A stretch of 64,000 nucleotides of DNA from Helcobacillus massiliensis (GTDB lineage: Bacteria > Actinomycetota > Actinomycetes > Actinomycetales > Dermabacteraceae): the NCBI RefSeq assembly GCF_014191425.1, contig NZ_JACHWP010000003.1, positions 1-64,000 of the forward strand, written 5' to 3'. The translations under genes and the position numbers were made by a program. The notes beneath the pieces are model-generated. The model saw nothing but the letters and a program-made list of their open reading frames with translations. It had not been told where the DNA came from and made no database searches. Every line of letters begins with the position of its first letter. The first letter of the stretch is position 1. Shown here in pieces: positions 1-7,645 of this stretch.

Positions 1-84
1 CGGGGCGGCGCCGACGGCCGCCGCGGCGGGGCCCACCAGCAGGACCGCAGTGAACAGGACCATCAGGTGGAGCAGGCGGCGCAT
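1..84 (-). CDS. N-terminus of an exported protein (partial, runs off window)
   Basis: The 28 codons visible begin MRRLLHLMVLF and continue with a hydrophobic stretch and an Ala-rich end (GPAAAAVGAAP), which is a classical Sec signal peptide with a plausible signal peptidase I site. The mature protein lies outside the window, so its function cannot be named. The ATG at 84 is supported by a TACCAT -10 box six bases upstream on the same strand, which implies a leaderless transcript diverging from pheA. Confidence 0.6.
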   Translation of the reverse strand, partial: MRRLLHLMVLFTAVLLVGPAAAAVGAAP

Positions 85-90
85 GCCCCG

Positions 91-96
91 ATGGTA
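91..96 (-). promoter_or_regulatory. -10 box of a leaderless promoter for the exported protein
   Basis: TACCAT (TANNNT consensus) is separated from the ATG at 84 by six bases. No Shine-Dalgarno sequence lies between them. A -35 element is not obvious. Confidence 0.4.
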
Positions 97-101
97 GGGC
101 A

Positions 102-107
102 TAGGGT
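102..107 (+). promoter_or_regulatory. -10 box of a leaderless promoter for pheA
   Basis: TAGGGT is followed by six bases and then the pheA ATG. It lies back to back with the divergent -10 box at 91-96, so the two promoters share about 20 bp. Confidence 0.45.
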
Positions 108-113
108 TGCGCC

Positions 114-1082
114 ATGCGCTTTGGATTCCTCGGTCCCGAACGGACCTTCACACATCAGGCACTTCTTCAGGTCCTGAAGCAGCCGCTGCTGCAGGACGCG
201 CTGAGGACCACCGGGCAGGAGCTGATCGCCTACCCGAACGTGGCCGGTGCCGCCGGCGACCTCGTGGCCGGTGACATCGACGCTCTCATGGCACCGATCG
301 AGAACTCCGTGGAGGGCGGCGTCTCCGGCACCCTGGACGTCCTCGCCGCCACCACCGGCCTCACCATCATCGCCGAGGAGATCGTCCCCATCACGTTCGT
401 CCTCGCCGCCCGCGAAGCCGTGGAGCTCTCCGAGATCCGCACGGTCGCCTCCCACACGCACGCGCAGGCGCAGTGCGCCGACTTCGTCCGCATCAACCTG
501 CCCGGCGCCGCCCCCATCCCCGCGCTGTCCACCGCGGAAGCGGCCCGCACCATCGCGGAGATGGACCCGTCGGACCCGGCCGCCCGCACCAGCGCGGCGC
601 TCTGCTCCCCGCTCGCGGCGGAGAGCTTCGGCCTGCACGTGCTGGCCGACGGGGTCGAGGACAACATCGGCGCCCAGACCCGCTTCGTGCTCGTGGCCCG
701 CGACGGGAAGATCCCTCCCCGCACCGGCACCGACAAGACCACCATCGTGGCCCACCTGGCGCACAACCGGTCCGGGTCGCTGCTGGAGATCCTGGAGATC
801 TTCTCCGCCTACGGCGTGGACCTCTCCCGCATCGAATCGCGGCCCCTCGGGGACGCGCTCGGCCGCTACTCCTTCTCCATCGACATGGAGGGGCACCTGG
901 AGGACCGGCGCGTGGAGGCAGCGCTGCAGAGTCTGCACCGCATCTGCTCCCGCCTGGTGTTCCTCGGCTCCTACCAGCGGGCCGACGGGGCCGAACCGAC
1001 CGTGGACGACGCCGTCTCCGACACCACGTTCGATGAGGCGCAGGAGTTCACCGCCCACCTGCGCGCACAGATCGCCGACTGA
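114..1082 (+). CDS. pheA: Prephenate dehydratase
   Basis: This 322-residue monofunctional enzyme decarboxylates and dehydrates prephenate to phenylpyruvate in cytoplasmic phenylalanine synthesis. The N-terminal PDT domain (about residues 2-195) opens with FGFLGPERTFTHQAL and carries PIENSVEG (61-68) and the catalytic TRF triplet (189-191). A C-terminal ACT domain (about 208-285) contains the ESRP phenylalanine-binding motif, so feedback inhibition by phenylalanine is expected. Length fits the actinobacterial family. The gene converges on the lipid kinase, with only about 38 bp between the two stop codons. The start is set by a -10 box at 102-107 and the absence of a ribosome binding site. Confidence 0.95.
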   Translation: MRFGFLGPERTFTHQALLQVLKQPLLQDALRTTGQELIAYPNVAGAAGDLVAGDIDALMAPIENSVEGGVSGTLDVLAATTGLTIIAEEIVPITFVLAAREAVELSEIRTVASHTHAQAQCADFVRINLPGAAPIPALSTAEAARTIAEMDPSDPAARTSAALCSPLAAESFGLHVLADGVEDNIGAQTRFVLVARDGKIPPRTGTDKTTIVAHLAHNRSGSLLEILEIFSAYGVDLSRIESRPLGDALGRYSFSIDMEGHLEDRRVEAALQSLHRICSRLVFLGSYQRADGAEPTVDDAVSDTTFDEAQEFTAHLRAQIAD

Positions 1083-1086
1083 CGCC

Positions 1087-1125
1087 GGTCAGGCGCCCGG
1101 CAGGTCAGGTACCCGGCGGGTCAGG
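1087..1125. repeat. Degenerate 16-bp tandem triplet in a convergent gap
   Basis: GGTCAGG recurs at 1087, 1103 and 1119 with exact 16-bp spacing; the intervening bases (CGCCCGGCA, TACCCGGCG) are similar. The last copy overlaps the stop codon of the lipid kinase gene. Confidence 0.5.
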
Positions 1126-2089
1126 CCTGATCGCGGGGGATCCGCACGGCGAGCGCCCGCGGCTGCACCCGCGCGGACACCGCGGTGGCGCGGCCGAGGG
1201 TGTCGCCGTCCACCTGCACCGGCATCGACTTGCGGCTGCTGACGGTGACGCGGCGCGCCTGGAAGGTGCGCGAGGACGAGATCTGGGCGAGCTCCGGCGC
1301 GTCCGGCAGCACCAGCTCCGTGGCGATCTGCGCGAACCCGGCCGGTCCGCGCCAGTTCAGCGCGAGGATCTCCAGCGACCCGTTGGTGGCGTCCGCACCG
1401 GGCATCAGCGTGACGCCGCCGGGCAGGCGGCCCACGTTGCCGATCATGACGGTGCGTGCCCGCATCGACATCTCCCGGCGGCCGTCCAGGGTGAGGGACA
1501 CCCGCATCGCCTTGCCGAGCACGCGCGTTGCGCCCGCCAGCACGTAGGCGGCCACGCCCACCACCTTCTTCAGGCGGGACTTGGTGTCCGCCATGACTTC
1601 GGCATCGAACCCGACACCGGAGATGACGAGGAACGGATGCTCCTCGTCGGTGTCTGCGGGCTCGTCCTCCTCGGTGCGGCCGCGGTCGATGCTCAGCCAG
1701 CCCAGGTCAATGGTCTCCCGGGCGCCGTCGGCCAGCACCGCCACGGCCCCGTCGAGATCATCCACGGGGATCTCGAGGTTGCGGGCCATGAGGTTGCCGG
1801 TGCCCACGGGGATGATGCCGAATTCGGTGGAGGTTCCGGCGAGTGCGCCGGCGACCATGCGGACGGTGCCGTCACCGCCGGCGGCGACCACCATGTCCGC
1901 CCCGTCGGCCAGCGCCCGCTCCGCCTGCCCGGTGCCGGCGTCCTCCACCGTCGTCTCGATGAAGACCGGCTTCGGCAGTCCGTGCTCGGCGAACAGCTCT
2001 GCGACCTCCTCGGTGAACTCCGAGGGGTCATCGAACTTCGACGGGTTGACGACCACGGCGATGCTCGTGGGCTTTGATACGTGGTTCAC
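1121..2089 (-). CDS. Diacylglycerol kinase-family lipid kinase
   Basis: The 322-residue protein has the DAGK catalytic signature: NPSK at residues 15-18, GGDGTV at 71-76 and GTGNL at 96-100, followed by the usual C-terminal beta-rich lobe. Relatives (YegS, DgkB, mycobacterial Rv2252) phosphorylate diacylglycerol or related lipids with ATP at the membrane; the exact substrate cannot be read from sequence. I place the start at the GTG at 2089, because a TATGTT -10 box sits six bases upstream and because the longer in-frame extension runs antisense through serS. An ATG at 2113 is possible but would overlap serS. Confidence 0.85.
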   Translation of the reverse strand: MNHVSKPTSIAVVVNPSKFDDPSEFTEEVAELFAEHGLPKPVFIETTVEDAGTGQAERALADGADMVVAAGGDGTVRMVAGALAGTSTEFGIIPVGTGNLMARNLEIPVDDLDGAVAVLADGARETIDLGWLSIDRGRTEEDEPADTDEEHPFLVISGVGFDAEVMADTKSRLKKVVGVAAYVLAGATRVLGKAMRVSLTLDGRREMSMRARTVMIGNVGRLPGGVTLMPGADATNGSLEILALNWRGPAGFAQIATELVLPDAPELAQISSSRTFQARRVTVSSRKSMPVQVDGDTLGRATAVSARVQPRALAVRIPRDQA

Positions 2090-2095
2090 AGGGCC

Positions 2096-2101
2096 AACAT
2101 A
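2096..2101 (-). promoter_or_regulatory. -10 box of a leaderless promoter for the lipid kinase
   Basis: TATGTT lies six bases before the GTG at 2089 and shares two bases with the divergent serS -10 box. Confidence 0.4.
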
Positions 2102-2105
2102 CAAT
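2100..2105 (+). promoter_or_regulatory. -10 box of a leaderless promoter for serS
   Basis: TACAAT is followed by six bases and then the serS ATG at 2112. A TTGATA at 2074-2079 could be a -35 but the 20-base spacing is long. No ribosome binding site fits before the ATG. Confidence 0.5.
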
Positions 2106-2111
2106 GAGCGC

Positions 2112-3371
2112 ATGATTGATCTTCGCCAGCTCCGTGAGAACCCCGACATCGTCCGTGAGGCACAGAAGGCGCGCCGCCGCGACCCCGCCACGGTGGACGC
2201 CGTGCTGGAGGCGGACGCCGCCTGGCGCGAGAAGACCCGCGCCTTCGAGGACCTGCGCGCCGAGCAGAAGTCCTTCTCCAAGCAGATCGGGAAGGCCTCC
2301 GCTGAGGAGAAGCCGGCGCTGCTGGAGAAGGGCAAGCAGATGTCGGCTGATGTCAAGCGCCTGGACGCTGAAGCCGACGAGGCGCTCGCCGCCCGCAACA
2401 GCGCCCTGCGCGCCATTCCCAACATCGCGGAGGGCGCACCGGAGGGACTGGAGGAGGACTTCGAGACCCTCGAGGAGAACGGCACCATCCCCACCTTCGA
2501 CTTCGAGGTGCGCGACCACCTGGAGATCGGCGAGAAGCTGCAGGCGATCGATATGCAGCGCGGCGCGAAGGTGTCCGGTGCACGGTTCTACTTCCTGCGC
2601 GGTGTGGGCGCCCAGCTGGAGATGGCGATCCTCAATGCAGCGCTGGACCAGGCAACGAAGGCCGGCTTCACCCCGATGATCACCCCGACCCTCGTGCTGC
2701 CGGAGACCATGGAGGGCACCGGCTTCCTCGGTGAGCACGCCGACGAGGTCTACCACCTCGACAAGGGCGACGACCTGTACCTCGTCGGCACCTCGGAGGC
2801 GGCCCTCGCCGGCTACCACCGCGACGAGGTGCTCGACCTGGACGGCGGCCCGATCCGCTACGCCGGCTGGTCCGCCTGCTACCGCCGCGAAGCCGGCTCG
2901 TACGGCAAGGACACCCGCGGCATCATCCGCGTCCACCAGTTCCACAAGGTGGAGATGTTCTCGTACTGCAAGGTGGAGGAGTCCTACGAGGAGCACCAGC
3001 GCCTGCTGCAGTGGGAGCGAGAGATGATGGAGCGGATCGATGTCCCCTACCGCGTCATCGACACCGCCGCCGGCGACCTCGGCACCTCCGCCGCCCGCAA
3101 GTTCGACTGCGAGGCGTGGATCCCCAGCCAGAACACGTACCGCGAACTGACCTCCACCTCGAACTGCACCCAGTTCCAGGCGCGCCGCCTCAACATCCGG
3201 GAGCGCCACGACGGTCAGCTGCGCCCCGCCGCCACCCTCAACGGCACGCTCGGCACCACCCGCTTCATCGTGGCGGTGTTGGAGAACCACCAGCAGGCCG
3301 ACGGGTCCGTGGTGGTGCCCGAGGGTCTGCGTCCGTACCTCGGGGGCCGCGAGATCTTCGAGGTGAAGTGA
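2112..3371 (+). CDS. serS: Seryl-tRNA synthetase
   Basis: This 419-residue class II aminoacyl-tRNA synthetase charges tRNA-Ser. The start [17 protein letters not shown] leads into the long antiparallel coiled-coil arm (about residues 25-105) that grips the tRNA-Ser variable arm. The catalytic domain follows with the TSEAALAG segment, motif 2 ([14 protein letters not shown]) and motif 3 ([18 protein letters not shown]). Length matches the family. The start is the ATG at 2112, directly after the -10 box; an upstream in-frame extension is only antisense to the lipid kinase. Two serine tRNAs lie within 8 kb. The stop abuts the next gene (TGAGTG). Confidence 0.96.
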   Translation: MIDLRQLRENPDIVREAQKARRRDPATVDAVLEADAAWREKTRAFEDLRAEQKSFSKQIGKASAEEKPALLEKGKQMSADVKRLDAEADEALAARNSALRAIPNIAEGAPEGLEEDFETLEENGTIPTFDFEVRDHLEIGEKLQAIDMQRGAKVSGARFYFLRGVGAQLEMAILNAALDQATKAGFTPMITPTLVLPETMEGTGFLGEHADEVYHLDKGDDLYLVGTSEAALAGYHRDEVLDLDGGPIRYAGWSACYRREAGSYGKDTRGIIRVHQFHKVEMFSYCKVEESYEEHQRLLQWEREMMERIDVPYRVIDTAAGDLGTSAARKFDCEAWIPSQNTYRELTSTSNCTQFQARRLNIRERHDGQLRPAATLNGTLGTTRFIVAVLENHQQADGSVVVPEGLRPYLGGREIFEVK

Positions 3372-4274
3372 GTGCAGGGCGCCCTGCATGAGCCCGCCGG
3401 GATGCCGCGCGGCCTGATGGACCTGCTGCGGTCCGAGCCCGCCGTGGTGGGCCTGGATGTGGACGGCACCCTGCTGGATCACCGGATGCGGATGTCGCCC
3501 GCGATCGCGGACGTCCTCGCCCGCCTGTCCCGCTCGCAGCACCACACCGTGATCGCGACCGGCCGCGGCCTGTCGAAGACCCTGCCGGTGGTGCGCGCAG
3601 CCCAGGTGGCCGACGGGTACGCCGTCGCCGCAAACGGCGCCATCACCGCCCGGATCCAGGGCGGCGACGCGGAGATCATCGACACCCGCACCTTCGACCC
3701 CGATGAGGCGCTGCGCCGCATGCGCGAGGTGGTGCCGGAGGGCCGGTACGCGGTGGAGACCGCTGCGGGTGACTTCTTCGCCACGGAGTCGTTCGAGGAT
3801 GCGGAGTTCGGCATCCATGCCGAGGTGGTGTCCTTCGAGGAGCTGTGCGACCACGAGGACGTGATCCGCGTGGTCGTCACGAAGCCGGACATGCCGCGGG
3901 AGGAGTTCCGCCGGATCGTCCAGAAGGCCGGGCTGCACGGTGTGGAGTACGCGGTCGGGTATTCGTCCTGGCTGGACATGTCCGCGCCGGGCGTCACGAA
4001 GGCGACTGCGCTGGCCCGCACCATCGACCTGCTCGGTGCCCGGAACGTCCTCGCGATCGGGGACGGCTCCAACGACATCGACATGCTCCGCTGGGCGAAC
4101 CTCGGTGTGGCGATGGGGCAGGCGAACCGGAACGTGAATGACGCCGCGGATGCGGTCACCGGCACGATCGAGGAGGACGGCGCCGCCGCGGTCCTCAACG
4201 AGCTGCTGGCAGGAACCGAGTTCGCGCAGGACCCGTCGGCCGGCAGCGTGGGGGAGTGGGTCTACGTTGGCTGA
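3372..4274 (+). CDS. Cof-type HAD phosphatase
   Basis: A 300-residue cytoplasmic HAD-superfamily hydrolase of the Cof/YidA type. Motif I is DVDGTLLD (nucleophile Asp29, acid/base Asp31), followed by the large C2B cap region and the C-terminal metal-binding motif IGDGSNDIDML. Family members dephosphorylate sugar phosphates or nucleotide-type substrates; the substrate here is unknown. The GTG at 3372 immediately follows the serS stop, which suggests translational coupling; ATGs at 3402 and 3417 are alternative starts. The reading frame ends inside the start region of ybaK (8-base overlap). Confidence 0.85.
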   Translation: MQGALHEPAGMPRGLMDLLRSEPAVVGLDVDGTLLDHRMRMSPAIADVLARLSRSQHHTVIATGRGLSKTLPVVRAAQVADGYAVAANGAITARIQGGDAEIIDTRTFDPDEALRRMREVVPEGRYAVETAAGDFFATESFEDAEFGIHAEVVSFEELCDHEDVIRVVVTKPDMPREEFRRIVQKAGLHGVEYAVGYSSWLDMSAPGVTKATALARTIDLLGARNVLAIGDGSNDIDMLRWANLGVAMGQANRNVNDAADAVTGTIEEDGAAAVLNELLAGTEFAQDPSAGSVGEWVYVG

Positions 4275-4791
4275 GCAGGCCGGGCAGCCCGCTTCTGCTT
4301 CCGGGGCCGACGGCAACCGCGCGCTCGCGGCGCTCGCCGCCTCCGGCATCGACTACGACGTCACTGAGACGCAGCGCGCTTCGTCCCTCGAGGAGGCGGC
4401 GCACCTGCGCGGCATCGACCCGCATGACCTGGTGAAGTCGATGGTGGTGCGCTACCGGTACCCGCAGGCAGCGCCCGGCACCGACGAGCACCGGTACGTG
4501 ATCGTGCTGGTGCCCGGTGACCGCGCCATCTCGTGGAAGAAGTTGCGCGCACACCTGGGGACGAACCGGGCGGCGATGCCGAGCGCTGAAGAGGCGTTCG
4601 AGGTGACCGGGTTCGAGCGCGGCACCATCACCCCGTTCGGTGCGGGGCTGCCCGTGGTGGCGGATGAGACCGTCGGCCGGGGCCGCATCTCGATGGGTGC
4701 GGGGGAGCACGGCCGCGCCGTGTTCGTCAACGGCGCGCAGATGCTCGAGTTCGTCAGCGCCGATATCGCTGACGTCACCGACCCCACCTGA
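4267..4791 (+). CDS. ybaK: YbaK/EbsC-type aminoacyl-tRNA deacylase
   Basis: The 174-residue protein matches the YbaK fold, which hydrolyses mischarged Cys-tRNA(Pro). Visible landmarks are the conserved Lys in LVKSMVVRY, the RGTITPFGAGLPVVADE core and the C-terminal ISMGAGEHGRAVFVNG. I choose the TTG at 4267 because a GGGGGA ribosome-binding site precedes it; it overlaps the upstream HAD stop by 8 bases, so serS, the phosphatase and ybaK probably form one operon with a translation-fidelity theme (serine charging, mischarged tRNA clearance). A free-standing editing role is inferred from the family. Confidence 0.82.
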   Translation: MAEQAGQPASASGADGNRALAALAASGIDYDVTETQRASSLEEAAHLRGIDPHDLVKSMVVRYRYPQAAPGTDEHRYVIVLVPGDRAISWKKLRAHLGTNRAAMPSAEEAFEVTGFERGTITPFGAGLPVVADETVGRGRISMGAGEHGRAVFVNGAQMLEFVSADIADVTDPT

Positions 4792-4812
4792 ACCACGACG
4801 TTCGGGCGCTCC

Positions 4813-5865
4813 TCACCGGACGCGCAGCACGACCTTCCCGAGGTGCCCGCCGGCGCGCAGGATCTGGTGCGCTGCGGCAGCGTCCTCGAACGGCACCTCC
4901 GCCTGGATCGGGACGCGGATCTGCCCGCTCTGGATCAGCGGCCACATCTGGGAGCGCACCGCCTCCATCACTTGGGCCTTCGCCTCGCCGCGGCGGAACC
5001 GCAGGGTGGTGCCGATGATGTGCGCCTTCTTCAGCATCACCTGCATCACCGGCAGAGTGCCTGTCGCGCCGGCGAGCACGGCGATGATGACGAGCCGGCC
5101 GTATTCGCTGAGGGCGCTGACGTTCTTCTCGAGCGCGTCACCGCCGCCGAGGACGTCCAGAATGACGTCGAAGCTGCGCGGCCCGTCGCCGGCGGCGATC
5201 TGCTCGAGCACGTCGCCGTCGTGCCGGTTGAGGGCCACGTCCGCACCGATGCGGCGGAGGAGAGCCGCGTTGGTGTCGCTGCCGGCGATCGCGGTGACGT
5301 GGGCGCCGCGCGCCTTCGCGAACTGGACTGCGGTGAGGCCGACGGATCCCGTCGCCCCATGGATCAGGACCCGTTCGCCGGCGCGGACCTGCGTCTCGAG
5401 GTGCAGGTTCGAGACGACCGTGGCGGCGGCTTCGAGCACGGACGCCGCGAACGCGAAGCGGTCGGACGCGGTGCCCGTCGCCTCAGGGTTCCCGTCGGCC
5501 GGCCTGTCGCCGTCTGCGATCCCGTCGGCCGGGGTGGTGGGCTGCTGGGGGAGGGGCAGCAGCGCCGACTCCTCCACTGCGACCACCTCGGCGTACCCGT
5601 TGCCGGCCACCAGGGCGACGACCTCCTCGCCGGTGTCGCGCCGGGTGCCGGCGATCTCCACGCCGGGCGCGCAGAACTCGGCGCCGTCGGCGGTCCTCAG
5701 CGGGGTGAGGAACGGCGGGGGCGGGTAGGCGCCGGCGACTTCGGCGACGTCGGCGCGGTTCACACCGATGGTGTGGACGTCCACGAGGACTTCGCCTGTG
5801 GCCGGGGTCGGTTCGGGGGCGTCGATCAGATGGAGGGAGCGGTCGGAGATTCCGAAGGTGCGCAT
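4813..5865 (-). CDS. Zinc-free NAD(P)H:quinone oxidoreductase (MDR superfamily)
   Basis: 350 residues in the medium-chain dehydrogenase/reductase fold. The N-terminal GroES-like domain (GVNRADVAEVAG) lacks zinc ligands, and the Rossmann domain carries LIHGATGSVGLTAVQFAKARGA, the NADPH motif of the quinone reductase/PIG3 branch. Between the domains there is an unusual linker of about 30 residues rich in Asp, Pro and Gly (PADGIADGDRPADG) that homologues normally lack; it is encoded by two copies of the overrepresented word GCCGACGGG. Transcribed alone, converging on ybaK. Confidence 0.85.
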   Translation of the reverse strand: MRTFGISDRSLHLIDAPEPTPATGEVLVDVHTIGVNRADVAEVAGAYPPPPFLTPLRTADGAEFCAPGVEIAGTRRDTGEEVVALVAGNGYAEVVAVEESALLPLPQQPTTPADGIADGDRPADGNPEATGTASDRFAFAASVLEAAATVVSNLHLETQVRAGERVLIHGATGSVGLTAVQFAKARGAHVTAIAGSDTNAALLRRIGADVALNRHDGDVLEQIAAGDGPRSFDVILDVLGGGDALEKNVSALSEYGRLVIIAVLAGATGTLPVMQVMLKKAHIIGTTLRFRRGEAKAQVMEAVRSQMWPLIQSGQIRVPIQAEVPFEDAAAAHQILRAGGHLGKVVLRVR

Positions 5866-5914
5866 GCCACCAGCGTAGGGGCGCCGGCTCCGCCACCTGG
5901 GTGCCCGGCGCTGA

Positions 5915-5956
5915 CGCTCTGGCCCGGTCGCCCGTGCCGCTCTGGCCCGGTCGCCC
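5915..5956. repeat. 19-bp direct repeat pair
   Basis: A 19-bp unit starting CGCTCTGGCCCGG occurs at 5915-5933 and 5938-5956 with no mismatch (period 23). It is one of three small repeat pairs in the roughly 290-bp non-coding stretch before tRNA-Ser. Confidence 0.7.
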
Positions 5957-6025
5957 CTGACGCGAGCACGCGTCGGCGTATGCAGGCAGCCCGATCGCCC
6001 TGGGGCACTGGTATGCCGCTATGCG

Positions 6026-6076
6026 CCAACGGATGCTGGCGGCCAACGGATGCTGGCGGCCGACGGAAGCTGACAG
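6026..6076. repeat. 17-bp tandem repeat upstream of tRNA-Ser
   Basis: CCAACGGATGCTGGCGG is repeated perfectly at 6026-6042 and 6043-6059 and then degenerately (CCGACGGAAGCTGACAG) at 6060-6076. Confidence 0.75.
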
Positions 6077-6099
6077 TCCGCCGGCATCGCGCCCGCTGG

Positions 6100-6105
6100 T
6101 AGACT
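6100..6105 (+). promoter_or_regulatory. Probable -10 box for tRNA-Ser(UGA)
   Basis: TAGACT lies 53 bases before the tRNA. The matching -35 is weak. A 12-bp repeat (GGCACCGCTGAC at 6120-6131 and 6141-6152) lies between it and the tRNA. Confidence 0.35.
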
Positions 6106-6119
6106 GTTGCGGCGCCGTT

Positions 6120-6152
6120 GGCACCGCTGACATTCATGTCGGCACCGCTGAC
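6120..6152. repeat. 12-bp direct repeat pair in the tRNA-Ser leader
   Basis: GGCACCGCTGAC occurs at 6120-6131 and 6141-6152 (period 21), between the presumed tRNA promoter and the mature tRNA. Confidence 0.6.
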
Positions 6153-6158
6153 GTGCAA

Positions 6159-6246
6159 GGAGAGTTGACCGAGCGGCCGAAGGTGGCGGTCTTGAAAACC
6201 GCTGTGCGGTAACCCCGTACCAAGGGTTCAAATCCCTTACTCTCCG
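6159..6246 (+). tRNA. tRNA-Ser (anticodon UGA)
   Basis: The acceptor stem GGAGAGT pairs with ACTCTCC at 6239-6245, discriminator G6246. The anticodon loop CTTGAAA gives UGA, the long variable arm is typical of serine tRNAs, and the T-loop is GGTTCAAATCC. CCA is not encoded. Confidence 0.95.
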
Positions 6247-6262
6247 CCGACGAGAGCATGAC

Positions 6263-6295
6263 GGACGACCGGTCCCGAGAGGGGGCCGGTCGTCC
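6263..6295 (+). terminator. Hairpin downstream of tRNA-Ser(UGA)
   Basis: A perfect 10-bp stem (GGACGACCGG at 6263-6272 with CCGGTCGTCC at 6286-6295) with a 13-base loop follows the tRNA. There is no strong T tract, so this is a probable rather than classical terminator. Confidence 0.55.
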
Positions 6296-6344
6296 GCTGT
6301 TCTATGGGCTGGTCTGCTCTCTGTTCGCGCCCTGTCGTTGAGAC

Positions 6345-6860
6345 TCAGGAACCATCTCGAGTGATGATGATGTCGAGCCCGTAGTTCTCGCCGTAGGACC
6401 ACTGGTACGTGAGGCCGTTCGCGGATTCTGTTTGCCGACCATCGATCATCCGCGTCGTATCCATGGCTCGGACGATGCTCTCAGGCGTATCGAGGTAGCT
6501 GAGTGCACAGGCGAGTGCGTCGATGTCGATCGTGTCCTCCGCCTTGTCCGCCGTTCCCTTGTGGTCGAGGACCAGCCCCTCGCCATTGTCGATCACCGCA
6601 GAAGCGGGGAGCTCACAGAACTCCTGCGTCCATTCGAATTCGGTTTTCCGTGGCGGTTCAGAGGTCGTGGGGGTCGCAGCCGGCGCAGCGGACGGCTGCG
6701 GTGGCGTCGTCGCAGGCGCAGGTTCCGTCGTGGTGCCGGAGACGTCTTCTGCAGATGCTTCCACGGGGTCATCGGAGGATTCGTCAACGCCGAAACCACT
6801 GATCGAGCCGCAGCCGGTCAGCGCGATCGTGGAGAGAATGACGACGAGCTTCTTCTTCAT
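6345..6860 (-). CDS. Putative lipoprotein, unknown function
   Basis: 171 residues. A short signal peptide MKKKLVVILSTIALTGCG contains the lipobox LTGC, so the mature protein is predicted to be lipid-anchored on the outer face of the membrane. Residues about 25-75 are a Thr/Pro/Ala-rich linker, followed by a small globular part with two cysteines (EFCELP and LACALSYL) that could form a disulfide. I recognise no named family. GAAGGAT lies before the start as a ribosome binding site. The coding sequence is less GC-rich than its neighbours, so lineage-specific acquisition is possible. Confidence 0.75.
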   Translation of the reverse strand: MKKKLVVILSTIALTGCGSISGFGVDESSDDPVEASAEDVSGTTTEPAPATTPPQPSAAPAATPTTSEPPRKTEFEWTQEFCELPASAVIDNGEGLVLDHKGTADKAEDTIDIDALACALSYLDTPESIVRAMDTTRMIDGRQTESANGLTYQWSYGENYGLDIIITRDGS

Positions 6861-7165
6861 CGGGGACGATCCTTCAAAGCGGAACGAAAGGGGGGAACAG
6901 CCCTATTCTATTGGTGGTTGAGCAGTGGAACCGACCAGAGGTCCCGGGGGTTCTGGGGCGGCATGAGGTGTGGTTCAGTGAGCGACTGGGACCATGGTCA
7001 TCGGCGGGCCCCAGACCGAACGCGGCGCCGGCCGCGGCCTCGTCAGCGCCGGAGTGACGACCAGGCGATTCGTCCACTTTCGTCGAATGGAGCGCCTGGT
7101 CACCGCGCCGATACAGTGGTGAGCTCGCGCGCCGCCCACAACCGCCCTGAATGAAGGAGACAGTG
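6861..7165. other. Intergenic region upstream of the peroxiredoxin gene
   Basis: About 300 bp without a gene. It holds an imperfect inverted repeat (CCAGGCG-ATTCG at 7061-7072 against CGAAT at 7084-7088 and CGCCTGG at 7093-7099) and a TACAGT -10-like box at 7112-7117, about 50 bases before the peroxiredoxin start. The hairpin just upstream of the -10 could be a regulator site. Confidence 0.35.
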
Positions 7166-7642
7166 ATGTCCGCGCAGAATGTGAAGCTGGAAGTGGGCCA
7201 GATGGCCCCCGACTTCGACCTGCCCGCTGCGGGCGGTGGTCGCATCTCGCTGGCCGACCTCGCCGGCGCCCCCGCCCTGATCTGGTTCTACCCGGCGGCG
7301 AACACGCCCCTGTGCACCACGCAGGCGTGCGACCTGCGCGACAACTACGACATGTTCACCGACGCCGGGTACCGCATCGTCGGCATCTCCCCGGACCCGA
7401 TCGAGGACATCGAGACGTTCGTTGAGAAGCAGAACCTGCCGTTCACCATGGCGGGCGACGAGTCCCACGAGGTGATGGCCGCGTACGGCGCGTGGGGCAT
7501 GAAGAACATGTACGGCCGCCAGGTGGAGGGCACTATCCGCTCCACCTTCGCGATCGACGCCGAAGGCCGCCTCACGTTCGTGAAGTACCGTGTCGGCACC
7601 CCGAAGCACATCGCTGTCCTGCGCGAGAAGCTCGCCCTCTGA
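7166..7642 (+). CDS. bcp: Peroxiredoxin, BCP/PrxQ type
   Basis: 158-residue thiol peroxidase that reduces hydrogen peroxide and organic hydroperoxides. The peroxidatic cysteine is in NTPLCTTQACDLRD (TPxC motif) with a second Cys five residues later, the spacing of atypical two-cysteine PrxQ enzymes that are recycled by thioredoxin. The N-terminus VGQMAPDFDLP and the C-terminal FAIDAEGRL are family-typical. The ATG at 7166 is chosen because AAGGAG sits six bases before it; an ATG at 7151 lies upstream of that site. Three bases separate its stop from the next gene. Confidence 0.92.
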   Translation: MSAQNVKLEVGQMAPDFDLPAAGGGRISLADLAGAPALIWFYPAANTPLCTTQACDLRDNYDMFTDAGYRIVGISPDPIEDIETFVEKQNLPFTMAGDESHEVMAAYGAWGMKNMYGRQVEGTIRSTFAIDAEGRLTFVKYRVGTPKHIAVLREKLAL

Positions 7643-7645
7643 CGC

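Noticed and set aside
1581-2111. A long N-terminal extension in frame with serS
   Set aside because: It runs antisense through the lipid kinase; SerRS length and the -10 box at 2100-2105 both place the start at 2112.
2028-4349. A 773-codon frame antisense to serS and the HAD gene
   Set aside because: No motif and typical antisense composition; serS and the phosphatase are clearly on the plus strand.
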